Assembly (NCBI RefSeq): GCF_000195915.1
Contig: NC_002578.1
Span: 1,173,644-1,237,643, forward strand
Direction: 5' to 3'
Length of the DNA: 64,000 nucleotides
Source of the DNA: Thermoplasma acidophilum DSM 1728
Lineage (GTDB): Archaea; Thermoplasmatota; Thermoplasmata; Thermoplasmatales; Thermoplasmataceae
Part shown: positions 1-8,459 of the stretch, piece by piece
Numbering within the stretch: position 1 is the first letter of the stretch
How the letters are laid out: every line of letters begins with the position of its first letter
Translations under genes and position numbers: made by a program
Notes under the pieces: model-generated
Told to the model about the DNA's origin: nothing
The model's database searches: none
What the model saw: the letters and a program-made list of their open reading frames with translations, nothing else

Positions 1-1068
1 ATTGTAGTATTCGAATGTGCCGTATCCGATCATCTTCACATTTCGATTCTCAAGGGAGTATGCGTACGTTGTCGATTTATTGAACATGAAGATGTAGTCA
101 AAGGCAGCATACTCCCGGTATCCCGTGAGGTTCAGATGCACGTCTCCAATTTCAGCAACAGTAAGGGTGGAGAGGTTGACCGATACGATTTCGGTTTCGT
201 TTCCCGCAGCCTCCGCTGCGTAAAGCGTATTTCCGTACGCGGAGAACGTGGTAAAATCATCATGTAATATCCTGTACGTGCTCATGTTGAGATAGTTCGA
301 TACGTATATCCCGGTCTCATTGATGCCGATGATGGAATTTCTGGTATAATCTGGATAGTAATAGGTTCCGTTTTCGTACGGTAGATCCGTATAATACGTG
401 CTGTAAAGGCCTGAATCCTGCGTGAGATTGATTGGATAATTTCCGAGCGATATGTTGTAGAGGGTCATGTTGACGGCATTGGATCCTATCAGAAGGCTGG
501 TTTCACCGGCAGGTATGGAGGTGTTGAAGTCTATTGGCATGTTTAACCCATCGCTGCTTGTGTTCAGAAACACAAGAGTCTGATTGTGGAAAAATGCGAA
601 TTTCATTGTGTAAATGATGTTTGCAGAAACCGTAGTTCCTGTGTGTGCGGTGATAGGAGAATACTCCTCTAAATTCTGAGAGTTCGAGAAATCCATTGCG
701 ATGCCGGAGCCTTGCGATCTCAGTATGATGTCGTTGATATCGGCTCCGCCGATCCCATTTTCAGAATAGTTGAATACAAAGGCGAGATCCTGGCCGATCC
801 TCCTGTCAAACGATATATTGAGGTATGTACCATTTGAATCTAGGTCAAGCGAAAATATGTTCAGGCCAAGTCGTCCGTAAATGTCTTTTATTCCAATTTT
901 GGCCCCGCTCACGTCATTTATAACGCTGAAGGAGAAGTTGGTGCTATTCGCAGGAAATGATCCGGGGCTTTGTCCTGAGAAATTGTAATATTCATGCCCC
1001 GCACTGATGAGGGTGAACGACGGTATGGTAATTATTGCAACTATTACAGCAATTATAACTTTGTTCAT
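1..1068 (-). CDS. Exported surface protein, C-terminus beyond window
   Basis: An ATG at 1066-1068 (minus strand) opens a frame of 356 codons that runs off the window edge. The first about 20 residues (MNKVIIAVIVAIITIPSF) form a signal peptide or membrane anchor. The rest is rich in Asn, Ser, Thr and Tyr and carries many N-X-S/T sequons, as expected of an archaeal surface glycoprotein. Phrases such as TLYAAEA and IVSVNLSTL toward the truncated end recall beta-propeller blades, but I cannot assign a family. The gene is divergent from the GAPDH operon. Function unknown; that it is coding and exported is well supported. Confidence 0.8.
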   Translation of the reverse strand, partial: MNKVIIAVIVAIITIPSFTLISAGHEYYNFSGQSPGSFPANSTNFSFSVINDVSGAKIGIKDIYGRLGLNIFSLDLDSNGTYLNISFDRRIGQDLAFVFNYSENGIGGADINDIILRSQGSGIAMDFSNSQNLEEYSPITAHTGTTVSANIIYTMKFAFFHNQTLVFLNTSSDGLNMPIDFNTSIPAGETSLLIGSNAVNMTLYNISLGNYPINLTQDSGLYSTYYTDLPYENGTYYYPDYTRNSIIGINETGIYVSNYLNMSTYRILHDDFTTFSAYGNTLYAAEAAGNETEIVSVNLSTLTVAEIGDVHLNLTGYREYAAFDYIFMFNKSTTYAYSLENRNVKMIGYGTFEYYN

Positions 1069-1190
1069 ATGACCATAAATTTAACGAATATAAAAATTAT
1101 ATTTTTACCGTGAATGGTATCGACAAGTGAAAATGTAATACAAATTTCACGCTAAACCCGCATTAAAAGGCTGCGAATCACATGGATAGA

Positions 1191-1207
1191 TTTATATCAT
1201 TATATAA
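1191..1207 (+). promoter_or_regulatory. TATA box of the GAPDH-radA operon
   Basis: TTTATAT at 1191-1197 runs into TATATAA. It is centred about 26 nt before the ATG at 1221, the normal TATA-to-start distance for a leaderless archaeal transcript. This argues against the ATG at 1182, which lies upstream of the box. Confidence 0.55.
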
Positions 1208-1220
1208 CTTACAAACTCGA

Positions 1221-2237
1221 ATGATCAGAGTAGGCATTAACGGTTATGGAACCATAGGAAGGAGGGTTGCTCGGGCAGTATCTCTTCAGGATGACATGAT
1301 CGTAACGGGCATAGTGAAGACAAAACCCGACTACGTCAGCATGGTTGCATCCAGAGACTTCAAAATTTTTGTTCCCGATAAATCCTATGAGAAGGCATTT
1401 CAGGATGCAGGAATAAAGGTTGAAGGTACTGTTGAGAATCTGATCGATGATTCGGAGATCATAGTTGATGCGACTCCAGAGGGACAGGGAGAGAAGAACA
1501 AGGATCTGTACGTCAAGAGAAGGATAAAGGCCATATTTGAGGGGGGAGAGGAGCCAGAGATCGCGCAGGCCAGCTTCAATGCGTATTCAAACTTCGAAGA
1601 GGCCCGATCCAAGGATTACGTCAGGGTGGTGTCATGCAACACTACCGCGCTGGCCAGAACGCTCCATCCACTCAGAGAAAGATTTGGGATAAGGTATGTG
1701 GACGCAACGATAGTCAGGCGGGCAACCGATCCCAACGACAGCAAGAAGGGGCCGATAAACGCTGTGGAGCCAAGTCTCTCCATACCGTCCCATCATGCGC
1801 CTGACCTCAGGACAGTAATGAGCGGTCTGAATGTGAGCACCATTGCGATAAAGGCGCCGACGACCCTGATGCACGTTCATGCTGTCAGAGTTGAGCTGGA
1901 GAAGGATGCCTCAAAGAACGATGTAATTGAAGCATGGAGGTCCTACAGAAGGATAATGGAGATAGGAAAGAACAGCGGCATAACGTCCACGGGGCAGATG
2001 ATGGATCTTGCCAGGGAGTTCGGCAGGGATAGATCCGATCTGTACGAAATAGCCGTATGGAGCCAGAGCGTGTCTGTTCAGGGAAACCATGTCTCTTATA
2101 TTCAGGCGGTGCATCAGGAGAGTGACGTGGTTCCAGAGAATGTAGATGCCATAAGATCCATGTTCGATATAGCGGACAGGGACAGGTCCGTATCGATGAC
2201 AGACAGCAAACTGAAGATAGAGAAGAGGGTGTTTTGA
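1221..2237 (+). CDS. gap: Archaeal-type glyceraldehyde-3-phosphate dehydrogenase
   Basis: Catalyses NAD(P)-dependent oxidative phosphorylation of glyceraldehyde-3-phosphate to 1,3-bisphosphoglycerate (or the gluconeogenic reverse) in the cytosol. The 338-residue product starts [13 protein letters not shown], with a GxGxxG Rossmann motif at residues 8-13. The catalytic-cysteine motif [11 protein letters not shown] has its Cys at about residue 139. Length and motifs fit the archaeal class II family. In-frame ATGs exist at 1182 and 1221; I chose 1221 because of the TATA spacing and because homologues begin at this Rossmann strand. The stop TGA overlaps the radA start by one base, so the two genes are probably co-transcribed. 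Confidence 0.96.
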
Positions 2238-3205
2238 TGGAAAGTAACGAGGAGAATAGGGAGAAGAAAACCATTGAGGATTTACCGGGTGTCGGAGAAG
2301 CGACTGCAGAGAAGCTGAGGGAGAACGGATACGATGACATAATGGCCATCGCCGTGGCCTCTCCGAAGGATCTTTCCGATGTAACGGGCATTGGTGAGGG
2401 TGCAGCTGCAAAGATAATAGCGGCGGCACGAAAATTCGCGGATATAGGTAATTTCGAAACTGGTGAAGAGATACTTGAAAGGAGAAAGAGCATACAGAAG
2501 CTGACGACCGGGAGCAAGAATCTCGATGATCTCCTCGGTGGCGGCCTTGAAACGCAGGCAATAACGGAATTCTTCGGTGAGTTCGGTTCAGGGAAAACGC
2601 AGATAATGCACCAGCTTGCAGTCAACTGCACGCTTCCAAAGGAGAAGGGTGGTTTCGACAGCGATGTGATGATGATCGATACCGAGAACACATTCAGGCC
2701 GGAACGCATAATACAGATGGCAAAGAGCAAGGGCGCGGATCCGGACGAAACGCTGAAGAGGATACACGTTGCAAGGGCCTACAATTCCCACCACCAGATA
2801 CTGCTGGCGGAGAAGGCCCAGGACACCGCAAAGGAGTATAACATTAAGCTTCTGATAGTCGATTCGCTTACCGCTCACTTCAGATCAGAATACGTGGGCC
2901 GTGGATCTCTTGCGGAGAGACAGCAGCTTCTGAACAAGCATATGCACGACCTGCTCAGGTTTGGAACCATATACAATGCTGTCATCGCAGTAACAAACCA
3001 GGTTTCGGCAAGGCCGGACGTTTTCTTCGGCGATCCCATGGCACCCATCGGAGGAAACATAGTGGGGCACACTGCAACCTTCAGGATATACCTGAGGAAG
3101 AGCAAGGGTGGAAAGAGGATAGCCAGACTCATCGACTCACCTTATCTGCCGGAAGGGGAAACGGTGATACAGATAAGCGAGGAAGGCGTCAGCGACGGTA
3201 CATGA
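2237..3205 (+). CDS. radA: DNA repair and recombination protein RadA
   Basis: Archaeal RecA/Rad51-family recombinase that forms ATP-dependent filaments on ssDNA and promotes strand exchange. An N-terminal helix-hairpin-helix region (residues about 12-70, [12 protein letters not shown]) is followed by the ATPase core. Walker A is GEFGSGKTQ (about 114-122), Walker B is [15 protein letters not shown], and the L2-loop region [11 protein letters not shown] is present. The length of about 322 residues is typical. The ATG overlaps the GAPDH stop (TGATG); a TTG one codon earlier is less likely. The coupling to a glycolytic gene is notable, but I see no functional link. A strong hairpin follows the stop. 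Confidence 0.97.
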   Translation: MESNEENREKKTIEDLPGVGEATAEKLRENGYDDIMAIAVASPKDLSDVTGIGEGAAAKIIAAARKFADIGNFETGEEILERRKSIQKLTTGSKNLDDLLGGGLETQAITEFFGEFGSGKTQIMHQLAVNCTLPKEKGGFDSDVMMIDTENTFRPERIIQMAKSKGADPDETLKRIHVARAYNSHHQILLAEKAQDTAKEYNIKLLIVDSLTAHFRSEYVGRGSLAERQQLLNKHMHDLLRFGTIYNAVIAVTNQVSARPDVFFGDPMAPIGGNIVGHTATFRIYLRKSKGGKRIARLIDSPYLPEGETVIQISEEGVSDGT

Positions 3206-3207
3206 TC

Positions 3208-3240
3208 TCCGGTGATCTCTCACCGGACATCTCTATTTTT
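3208..3240. terminator. Hairpin terminator between convergent radA and macrodomain gene
   Basis: TCCGGTGA / TCTC loop / TCACCGGA is a perfect 8-bp stem (3208-3227), followed by CATCTCTATTTTT on the plus strand. It lies exactly between the radA stop and the stop of the convergent gene, so it may serve both. Confidence 0.6.
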
Positions 3241-3839
3241 CAAGTATTTTCCTGTACATCCCTGTTCCAGTTCACCGGAAGCCCAAGGTCAGAAAGGATA
3301 AACAGGAATCGTTTTCCCTGATCCTCTGTGTAGAATACGAACCTCACTGTATAACCTGCGCTTTCATCCTTAAGAAAGTCAATGACGGATCTTATCGCTA
3401 TTCTCTCCGCGCGATCGAATGGAAATCCATAAGCTCCTGTGCTTAGGGCCGGAAATGCAATATCGTGTATACCGAATTCTCTTGCCAGATCCAGGCAGCT
3501 CCTGTAGGATCGGTAGAGAACATCGTCTTCACCGTTACGTCCACCCATCCACACCGGCCCAACCGTATGTATGATGTGTGATGCTTTCAGTCTATACCCG
3601 CGGGTTATCACGGCCTCTCCTGGCGGCAGGCCATTCGGATACCGTTCCCGCCTTATCTTTACAAGCTCCCCGTTCAGTTCCGGGCCTGCCGCCGAATGTA
3701 TTGCGCCATCGACACCCCCGCCTCCCATAAGGGAGGAGTTGGCTGCATTCACGATTGCTTCGGCATCCGATTCCGTTATGTCCCCAACCTCGACAGCCAG
3801 CATGTGCACACCATAATGGAACTCTCGCATCCTCCTCAT
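3240..3839 (-). CDS. Macrodomain (ADP-ribose-binding/hydrolase) protein
   Basis: A stand-alone macrodomain protein of the Appr-1''-p-processing family, expected to bind ADP-ribose and hydrolyse ADP-ribose-1''-phosphate, O-acetyl-ADP-ribose or mono-ADP-ribosyl marks. Diagnostic blocks are VEVGDITESDAEAIVNAAN, the loop SLMGGGGVDGAIHSAAG, the HIIHTVGPVW strand, and the second loop ALSTGAYGFPFDRA. A longer frame reaches an ATG at 3881. I prefer the ATG at 3839 because an AT-rich box (3863-3870) is centred about 26 nt upstream; the ATG at 3803 (MLAVEV) is also possible. The partner substrate is not indicated by the neighbours. Confidence 0.9.
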   Translation of the reverse strand: MRRMREFHYGVHMLAVEVGDITESDAEAIVNAANSSLMGGGGVDGAIHSAAGPELNGELVKIRRERYPNGLPPGEAVITRGYRLKASHIIHTVGPVWMGGRNGEDDVLYRSYRSCLDLAREFGIHDIAFPALSTGAYGFPFDRAERIAIRSVIDFLKDESAGYTVRFVFYTEDQGKRFLFILSDLGLPVNWNRDVQENT

Positions 3840-3972
3840 GACCTGCCATGGGCATTCGCATTCAAAATACCTTCGAAGCATGATGCCACGATAGGAGGAT
3901 ACTGGATATCATGCGCACCATTGCATTCTTCGCATCATTGCGCACGCGTGCAGGTTTCCTGCGGAATCTGAA

Positions 3973-3982
3973 AAATTTAAGT
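3973..3982 (+). promoter_or_regulatory. TATA box of ACT-domain gene
   Basis: AAATTTAAGT is centred about 27 nt before the ATG at 4006, consistent with a leaderless transcript. Confidence 0.45.
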
Positions 3983-4005
3983 ATTGCAAGGGTATTTTAT
4001 TATGA

Positions 4006-4518
4006 ATGTGGTCTTATATCTACGATAAATTTTCCAGAAGCCCTTCACAGCTAAGGATCGTCAAGAAGATGTTCTCCATAGGCATACGTGTTACGAAGCT
4101 CTACGATGAGCCTGTACTGATGTGCGGAGACATAGAGATAAGACCGAACACGCTTGCTAAGGCCACAGGCACGGATCGCAGATCCGTGATGAGCGTGATA
4201 GAACGCATCATAAACGACGAAACTCTTTATCCCGTATTCTCTCAGCTTGAACCGGTGGCCAACCTCTGGAAGGTAAGTTCCAAGCTCGGCTACGGGGTCA
4301 TCGAGATACTGCCCGAAAGTGCCTCCAAGCCCGGGATCATAGCGGGCGTTTCAAGCATAATAGCAAAGAGAGGCATAAGCATAAGGCAGGTGATAGTTGA
4401 TGATCCGGAACTGGTCGAAGACCCGAAGGCTGTTGTCGTAACCGAGCAGAAGGTTCCGCCCGACATCATACCGGAACTGAAATCGGTTGAGGGCGTGCGT
4501 GCAATAACCATACTGTGA
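4006..4518 (+). CDS. ACT-domain regulatory protein with N-terminal HTH-like segment
   Basis: A 170-residue conserved archaeal protein. Residues about 15-85 look like a helical DNA-binding-type segment (NTLAKATGTDRRSVMSVIER resembles a helix-turn-helix). Residues about 95-170 form an ACT-like ligand-binding domain (PGIIAGVSSIIAKRGISIRQ, ending VEGVRAITIL). Proteins of this arrangement are usually annotated as amino-acid-binding regulators. The ligand is unknown and the neighbours do not identify it. It is a single gene between two minus-strand genes. Confidence 0.82.
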   Translation: MWSYIYDKFSRSPSQLRIVKKMFSIGIRVTKLYDEPVLMCGDIEIRPNTLAKATGTDRRSVMSVIERIINDETLYPVFSQLEPVANLWKVSSKLGYGVIEILPESASKPGIIAGVSSIIAKRGISIRQVIVDDPELVEDPKAVVVTEQKVPPDIIPELKSVEGVRAITIL

Positions 4519-4532
4519 TCGTGCGGTTTTTC

Positions 4533-5609
4533 TCAAATATAGTTTTGGACGCCGTCTGGGTACAGTATGTCCATCACCCTGGATATGCGATCATCCAGCC
4601 TGTCCCTCGTATAGCCTGTAAGGTTGACATGGCCCACCTTTCTCCTGCGCCTGATGCCCTCCTTTCCATACCAGTATATCTCAGCTTCCCCCAGTTCCAG
4701 TATCCTCTTCACCTTCTCCTGATCCAGGTCCTGGCCCAGTATATTCACGGATGAGGATGGCCTGTAAAGCACAGGCTTCGGCACAGGAAGGCCGCTTATC
4801 GCCCTCACGTGCTCCTCAAACTGCGACACTGACGAGCCGAGAAGCGTGTGATGGCCGGAATTGTGCACCCTTGGGGCATATTCATTTATGATCACCTTTC
4901 TTTTCCTTACGTAGAACTCAATGCCCATCACGCCATGGTAATCCAGCGCTTCCATGAGCTTCTTTGCGATAGCCGGCATTGTTAGCTCGTCTGTGGGTGC
5001 AACATTGTAGATGAAGATCGCCTCCCTGTTATAGTTGTATGTGGGATCAAAGTAGGTGAAGTTGCCGTCACGATCTCTAACGGCAATTATTGAGGCCTCG
5101 TAGTCGAAATCTATGAACTCTTCCACCACGAACCTGTCTCCCTGAAGCCTTTCGCTTACCCCGCCGTCGTAAACGATCTGCCCCTTGCCATCATAACCGC
5201 CATACGCATTCTTTATGACCGCCTTTCCCATGTCCCTGGCGTACCTCACAGCCTCGTCAAAGCTGCTGGCAACGTGGTATTCCGCGACAGGAAGGCCGTT
5301 GTCGGTAAGAAAATCCTTTTCCTTTGATCGATCCTTCTTCAATTCAACAGACTGTATGCCAGGAAACAGCTTTCCCTGGGACTGCGCATATTCAAGCGCC
5401 TCTTCCATTACATGCTCAAACTCGAATGTGACAACATCCGATTGATCTACAAACTTTCTGTATTCCTCGGGGCTGAAATGAGCGTCAGCTATCAGCGATG
5501 CCGGGCCAACGCCATTGGAATCCAGCACCAGATACCTGTTGCCCAGCCTGCGCCCCTCGTTTATCATCATGAAGCCAAGCTGTCCTGTGCCTATTATGCC
5601 TATGTTCAT
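4533..5609 (-). CDS. purK: N5-carboxyaminoimidazole ribonucleotide synthetase
   Basis: PurK uses ATP and bicarbonate to carboxylate aminoimidazole ribonucleotide in de novo purine synthesis. The product of about 358 residues opens MNIGIIGTGQLGFMMINEGR (the pre-ATP-grasp domain). It contains the ATP-grasp segments VIKNAYGGYDGKGQ and VVEEFIDFDYEASIIAVRD, and the metal/ATP signature INEYAPRVHNSGHHT. An ATG lies two codons upstream (5615). I chose 5609 because the AT-rich box near 5628-5637 is about 26 nt from it. PurE is not adjacent in this window. Confidence 0.95.
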   Translation of the reverse strand: MNIGIIGTGQLGFMMINEGRRLGNRYLVLDSNGVGPASLIADAHFSPEEYRKFVDQSDVVTFEFEHVMEEALEYAQSQGKLFPGIQSVELKKDRSKEKDFLTDNGLPVAEYHVASSFDEAVRYARDMGKAVIKNAYGGYDGKGQIVYDGGVSERLQGDRFVVEEFIDFDYEASIIAVRDRDGNFTYFDPTYNYNREAIFIYNVAPTDELTMPAIAKKLMEALDYHGVMGIEFYVRKRKVIINEYAPRVHNSGHHTLLGSSVSQFEEHVRAISGLPVPKPVLYRPSSSVNILGQDLDQEKVKRILELGEAEIYWYGKEGIRRRRKVGHVNLTGYTRDRLDDRISRVMDILYPDGVQNYI

Positions 5610-5640
5610 GCGCATCGTATGCCGTTAAAAAATAAATAAT

Positions 5641-6417
5641 TTAATGGAACATCATGGAAACGGAGTAGGCTGTCTTCACGGTTACGAACAGTATTATTAT
5701 TATGATGAGCAAGCGTACCTTCCTGCTGTCGAATCTGTGCATCAAGAATGAGCCGGTGAAGCCACCTGCGATGCCACCGATGAGTACAACGATCCAGAGG
5801 AGGTAATTAACGCCCCTGAGTATGGCCAGGTAGGAGAGAAAGCCCGAAGCTGAGGAAAACAGGGCGATGAACGCCGATGTGCCTGCTATCTTCTTGTAAT
5901 CGCTCTCCATGAAGGTGAGAACAGGAAGTATGATCATGCCCCCTCCAACACCGAGAAGCCCTCCGAGGAAGCCTGCAAGAGCGCCGATGAAAATCCCGGT
6001 TATGGCGCCGCTTATGCCGGTCAACACAGCATCCTTTTTGCCCTTCTTTCTGCCACTGATCAGGTTGAACAGCGTGTAGGACAGGAAAACGACAAATATG
6101 ATGAGGAGGTACTTTCTGGGTGTGTGCACGCCTACCATCGCTCCAACAGGGGCCATGGCGACCGCAGGTATCAGGAATATCACCCCTATCTTCCACAGTA
6201 TGAAGCTGTGCTTTGCGTTGTTCGCCGTTGCGCTGGACAGGGAGAATACATTGAGCAGCAATCCGGCTGCGGCAGCTATGGAAAACGGAATGCCAAATGA
6301 ATAGTAGATGGGTATGAGGGTATTGGCCGCCCCCACGCCTGATATGGCGAATACCGCTGATAGAATCCAGGTCAGAATGAGTATTATAATGTACAGGGCC
6401 CCGATCATAGGCATCAT
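5641..6417 (-). CDS. TauE/SafE-family membrane permease
   Basis: A 258-residue polytopic membrane protein with about eight hydrophobic segments. It has the two half-repeats typical of the TauE/SafE (sulfite exporter) family, including the glycine-rich motif [17 protein letters not shown]. Family members move sulfite, sulfoacetate or other sulfur-containing anions and sometimes organic acids; the substrate here is unknown. Its ATG overlaps the stop of the upstream FmdE-like gene by 4 nt (ATGA), so both are in one operon. An ArsR-type regulator is transcribed divergently from that operon. Confidence 0.88.
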
Positions 6418-7025
6418 TTCTTGCCGTAGTAATCAGGCTTGCACACAGGCTTTCCGTTCAGCAACTTGGCATCCGCTTCGTATGTGTATTCTCCGCAGAC
6501 ATCGCACCTGACCTTCGCACCGTTTTTCTTCACGGGTTCAAAGGTGAAACCGTCAATCTCCCGGTATTCGAATATCTCCTCATCCTCGAGCGATGAGATC
6601 CATTCAAGCACAGGATCTATTGCGCCTGCCGGTATCTCCGATGGTTCGTATCCCTGTTTCCTGTATCTGAAGAAATCTGAAGCCCTGGTGCTGAGTTCAT
6701 CCATGAAACTGTTGCGTACATGCACGCGGATCGCTTTCCTTCCTGGCCTGTAAAGTATCAATGCCAATTTTCCGTATCCCAGCAATGAGAACAGGCCCTT
6801 TCCATAGGTGCATCCGGTTGCAGCCTGTGCACCGTCATTGAAGCAGCCATTCATATCCTCAGGGGACATCTCAGAAAGAAGGTAGGTTCTGTGATCCTTC
6901 TCCTTTTCCAGGCCTGCGATCTTCAGAGCATAGGAACCGGCCCTGTAGCCCATGGGCATGTACGGACACTTGTGCCCATGAAACTCGAAAGCCCACTCTG
7001 GAATTCCGAAATTCAGTTTCTCCAT
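6414..7025 (-). CDS. FmdE-like protein with C-terminal zinc finger
   Basis: Resembles subunit E of formylmethanofuran dehydrogenase (FmdE family). It has the signature [18 protein letters not shown] near residues 14-31 and a conserved-cysteine segment [21 protein letters not shown] four-cysteine finger ([15 protein letters not shown]...[10 protein letters not shown]) ends the protein. Thermoplasma is not a methanogen, so a role in methanofuran chemistry is unlikely; stand-alone FmdE proteins are generally metal/cofactor-associated proteins of unknown function. A GGTGA site lies about 6 nt before the ATG. It is the first gene of an operon with a TauE-family permease and is divergent from an ArsR-type regulator. 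Confidence 0.88.
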
Positions 7026-7097
7026 GCGTTTTCACCGATTTCTAGCATCATATAGATATATTTCTATTTAACTATGCAATGCCATATCATGTTCAGA

Positions 7098-7107
7098 AAA
7101 TTATATG
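7098..7107 (+). promoter_or_regulatory. TATA box of ArsR-type regulator gene
   Basis: AAATTATATG is centred about 29 nt before the ATG at 7133, supporting that start over the upstream ATGs at 7079 and 7112. Confidence 0.45.
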
Positions 7108-7132
7108 TTTCATGAGCCATTATATTAGCATC

Positions 7133-7444
7133 ATGGAATCGTCCTGCAAGGTCATAAAACTGAGAAGCCCCGATCTGAGCGATTACGAGGATAGGGAAAA
7201 GATCGTGGAATCACTTGCGTCCAAGGTCAGGCTGGCAATACTGGACCTCATGGTGGAATACGGCGAGGTCTGTACATGCGAACTTGTGCCTGCCCTCGGC
7301 CTTTCGCAGCCAACCATCACGATCCATCTGAGCAAACTTTACGAAGCAGGGATTATAGAGAAACGTGAGGTGAAGAAGTTCACATTCTACCACATAAATC
7401 CGCGATACAGCGGCATCGTGGAGAGCGTACTCAGGCTAAGATAA
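7133..7444 (+). CDS. ArsR/SmtB-type winged-helix regulator with Cys-x-Cys motif
   Basis: A 103-residue winged-helix DNA-binding protein. SKVRLAILDLMVEYGE precedes the motif VCTCELVPALGLSQPTITIH, where the recognition helix follows. CxC just before the recognition helix matches the position of the CVC arsenic/metal-sensing motif of classical ArsR, and another Cys lies at residue 5. It likely represses its own promoter and the divergent FmdE-like/TauE operon; the two starts are only about 107 bp apart. The inducer (metal, metalloid or reactive sulfur species) is inference. The start at 7133 is preferred on promoter spacing. Confidence 0.87.
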   Translation: MESSCKVIKLRSPDLSDYEDREKIVESLASKVRLAILDLMVEYGEVCTCELVPALGLSQPTITIHLSKLYEAGIIEKREVKKFTFYHINPRYSGIVESVLRLR

Positions 7445-7469
7445 ATCATACCACGCCTGGTAAAATTGT

Positions 7470-7479
7470 TTTTATATTG
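7470..7479 (+). promoter_or_regulatory. TATA box of threonine dehydrogenase gene
   Basis: TTTTATATTG is centred about 23-26 nt before the ATG at 7497, consistent with leaderless initiation. Confidence 0.45.
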
Positions 7480-7496
7480 ATCTTCGATGCATACTT

Positions 7497-8450
7497 ATGA
7501 TACTTGTCACTGGATCTTCCGGTCAGATCGGCACTGAACTTGTTCCATACCTCAGGGAGAAATACGGGAAGGACTCCGTCATCTCTTCGGATATAATGGA
7601 ACCCACAGGGACACAGACAGGGTACATACGTCTTGACGTCACGGACAGGGATTCTCTTGATCGTGCGATCGAGAAGTACGGCATAACAGACATATTCCAC
7701 CTGGCAGGGATACTGTCGGCCAAGGGTGAGAAGGATCCTGATCTGGCTTACAGGGTGAACCTGAACGGAACATACAATGTGCTGGAGGCGGCAAGGCGCC
7801 ATTCTCTCGATAAGGTCATAATACCAAGCACCATAGGCGTCTTTGGCCCGGAAACCCCAAAGCGCAATGTGCCCAGCATAACTGTACTGCGCCCGAGGAC
7901 AATGTATGGCGTAACAAAGGTCGCTGCCGAACTCCTGGGCCAGTACTACTATGAGAAATTCAGACTGGATGTCAGATCGCTGCGCTATCCGGGCATAATA
8001 AGCTATATGGCTGAACCCACAGCCGGAACCACAGACTACGCCGTGGAGATATTCTATTATGCGGTGAGGATGAAGAAATACACATGCTATCTGCAGAAGA
8101 ACAGGAGGCTGCCAATGATGTACATGCCTGACGCTCTGCGCGCCCTTACTGATCTTTACGAAGCAGATTCGAATAAGATCAGCCTGAGGAACGGATACAA
8201 TGTTCAGGCTTACAGCTTCACGCCAGAGGAACTGTATGGAAAGATAGCGGAGAGAATAAACGGCTTCCAGATCGAGTACAAGCCAGATTACAGAGATGGT
8301 ATCGCGGCAACCTGGCCTGAGAGCATAGATTCATCAGATGCCATAAAGGAATGGGGTTTCAGGTATGACTACGACCTTGACAGAACCGTTGATGATATGA
8401 TAGATCATATATCTGAAAAATTGGGAGTGAGCAGAAAGCATCTGGTCTAA
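7497..8450 (+). CDS. tdh: L-threonine 3-dehydrogenase, short-chain (epimerase-like) type
   Basis: Extended short-chain dehydrogenase of 317 residues that oxidises L-threonine to 2-amino-3-ketobutyrate with NAD. Evidence: the N-terminal GSSGQIG dinucleotide motif, the catalytic YGVTK (YxxxK), and the block RYPGIIS...[11 protein letters not shown], which distinguishes threonine dehydrogenases of this family from UDP-galactose epimerases. Length and sequence style match the enzyme characterised from Thermoplasma volcanium (established knowledge, from memory). It is transcribed alone; its last codon lies 10 nt from the convergent aIF5B stop. Confidence 0.92.
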   Translation: MILVTGSSGQIGTELVPYLREKYGKDSVISSDIMEPTGTQTGYIRLDVTDRDSLDRAIEKYGITDIFHLAGILSAKGEKDPDLAYRVNLNGTYNVLEAARRHSLDKVIIPSTIGVFGPETPKRNVPSITVLRPRTMYGVTKVAAELLGQYYYEKFRLDVRSLRYPGIISYMAEPTAGTTDYAVEIFYYAVRMKKYTCYLQKNRRLPMMYMPDALRALTDLYEADSNKISLRNGYNVQAYSFTPEELYGKIAERINGFQIEYKPDYRDGIAATWPESIDSSDAIKEWGFRYDYDLDRTVDDMIDHISEKLGVSRKHLV

Positions 8451-8459
8451 GCGAGGATT

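Noticed and set aside
1885-2730. 281-codon minus-strand frame opposite GAPDH/radA
   Set aside because: Serine/proline-rich shadow of two certain genes, with no start signals.
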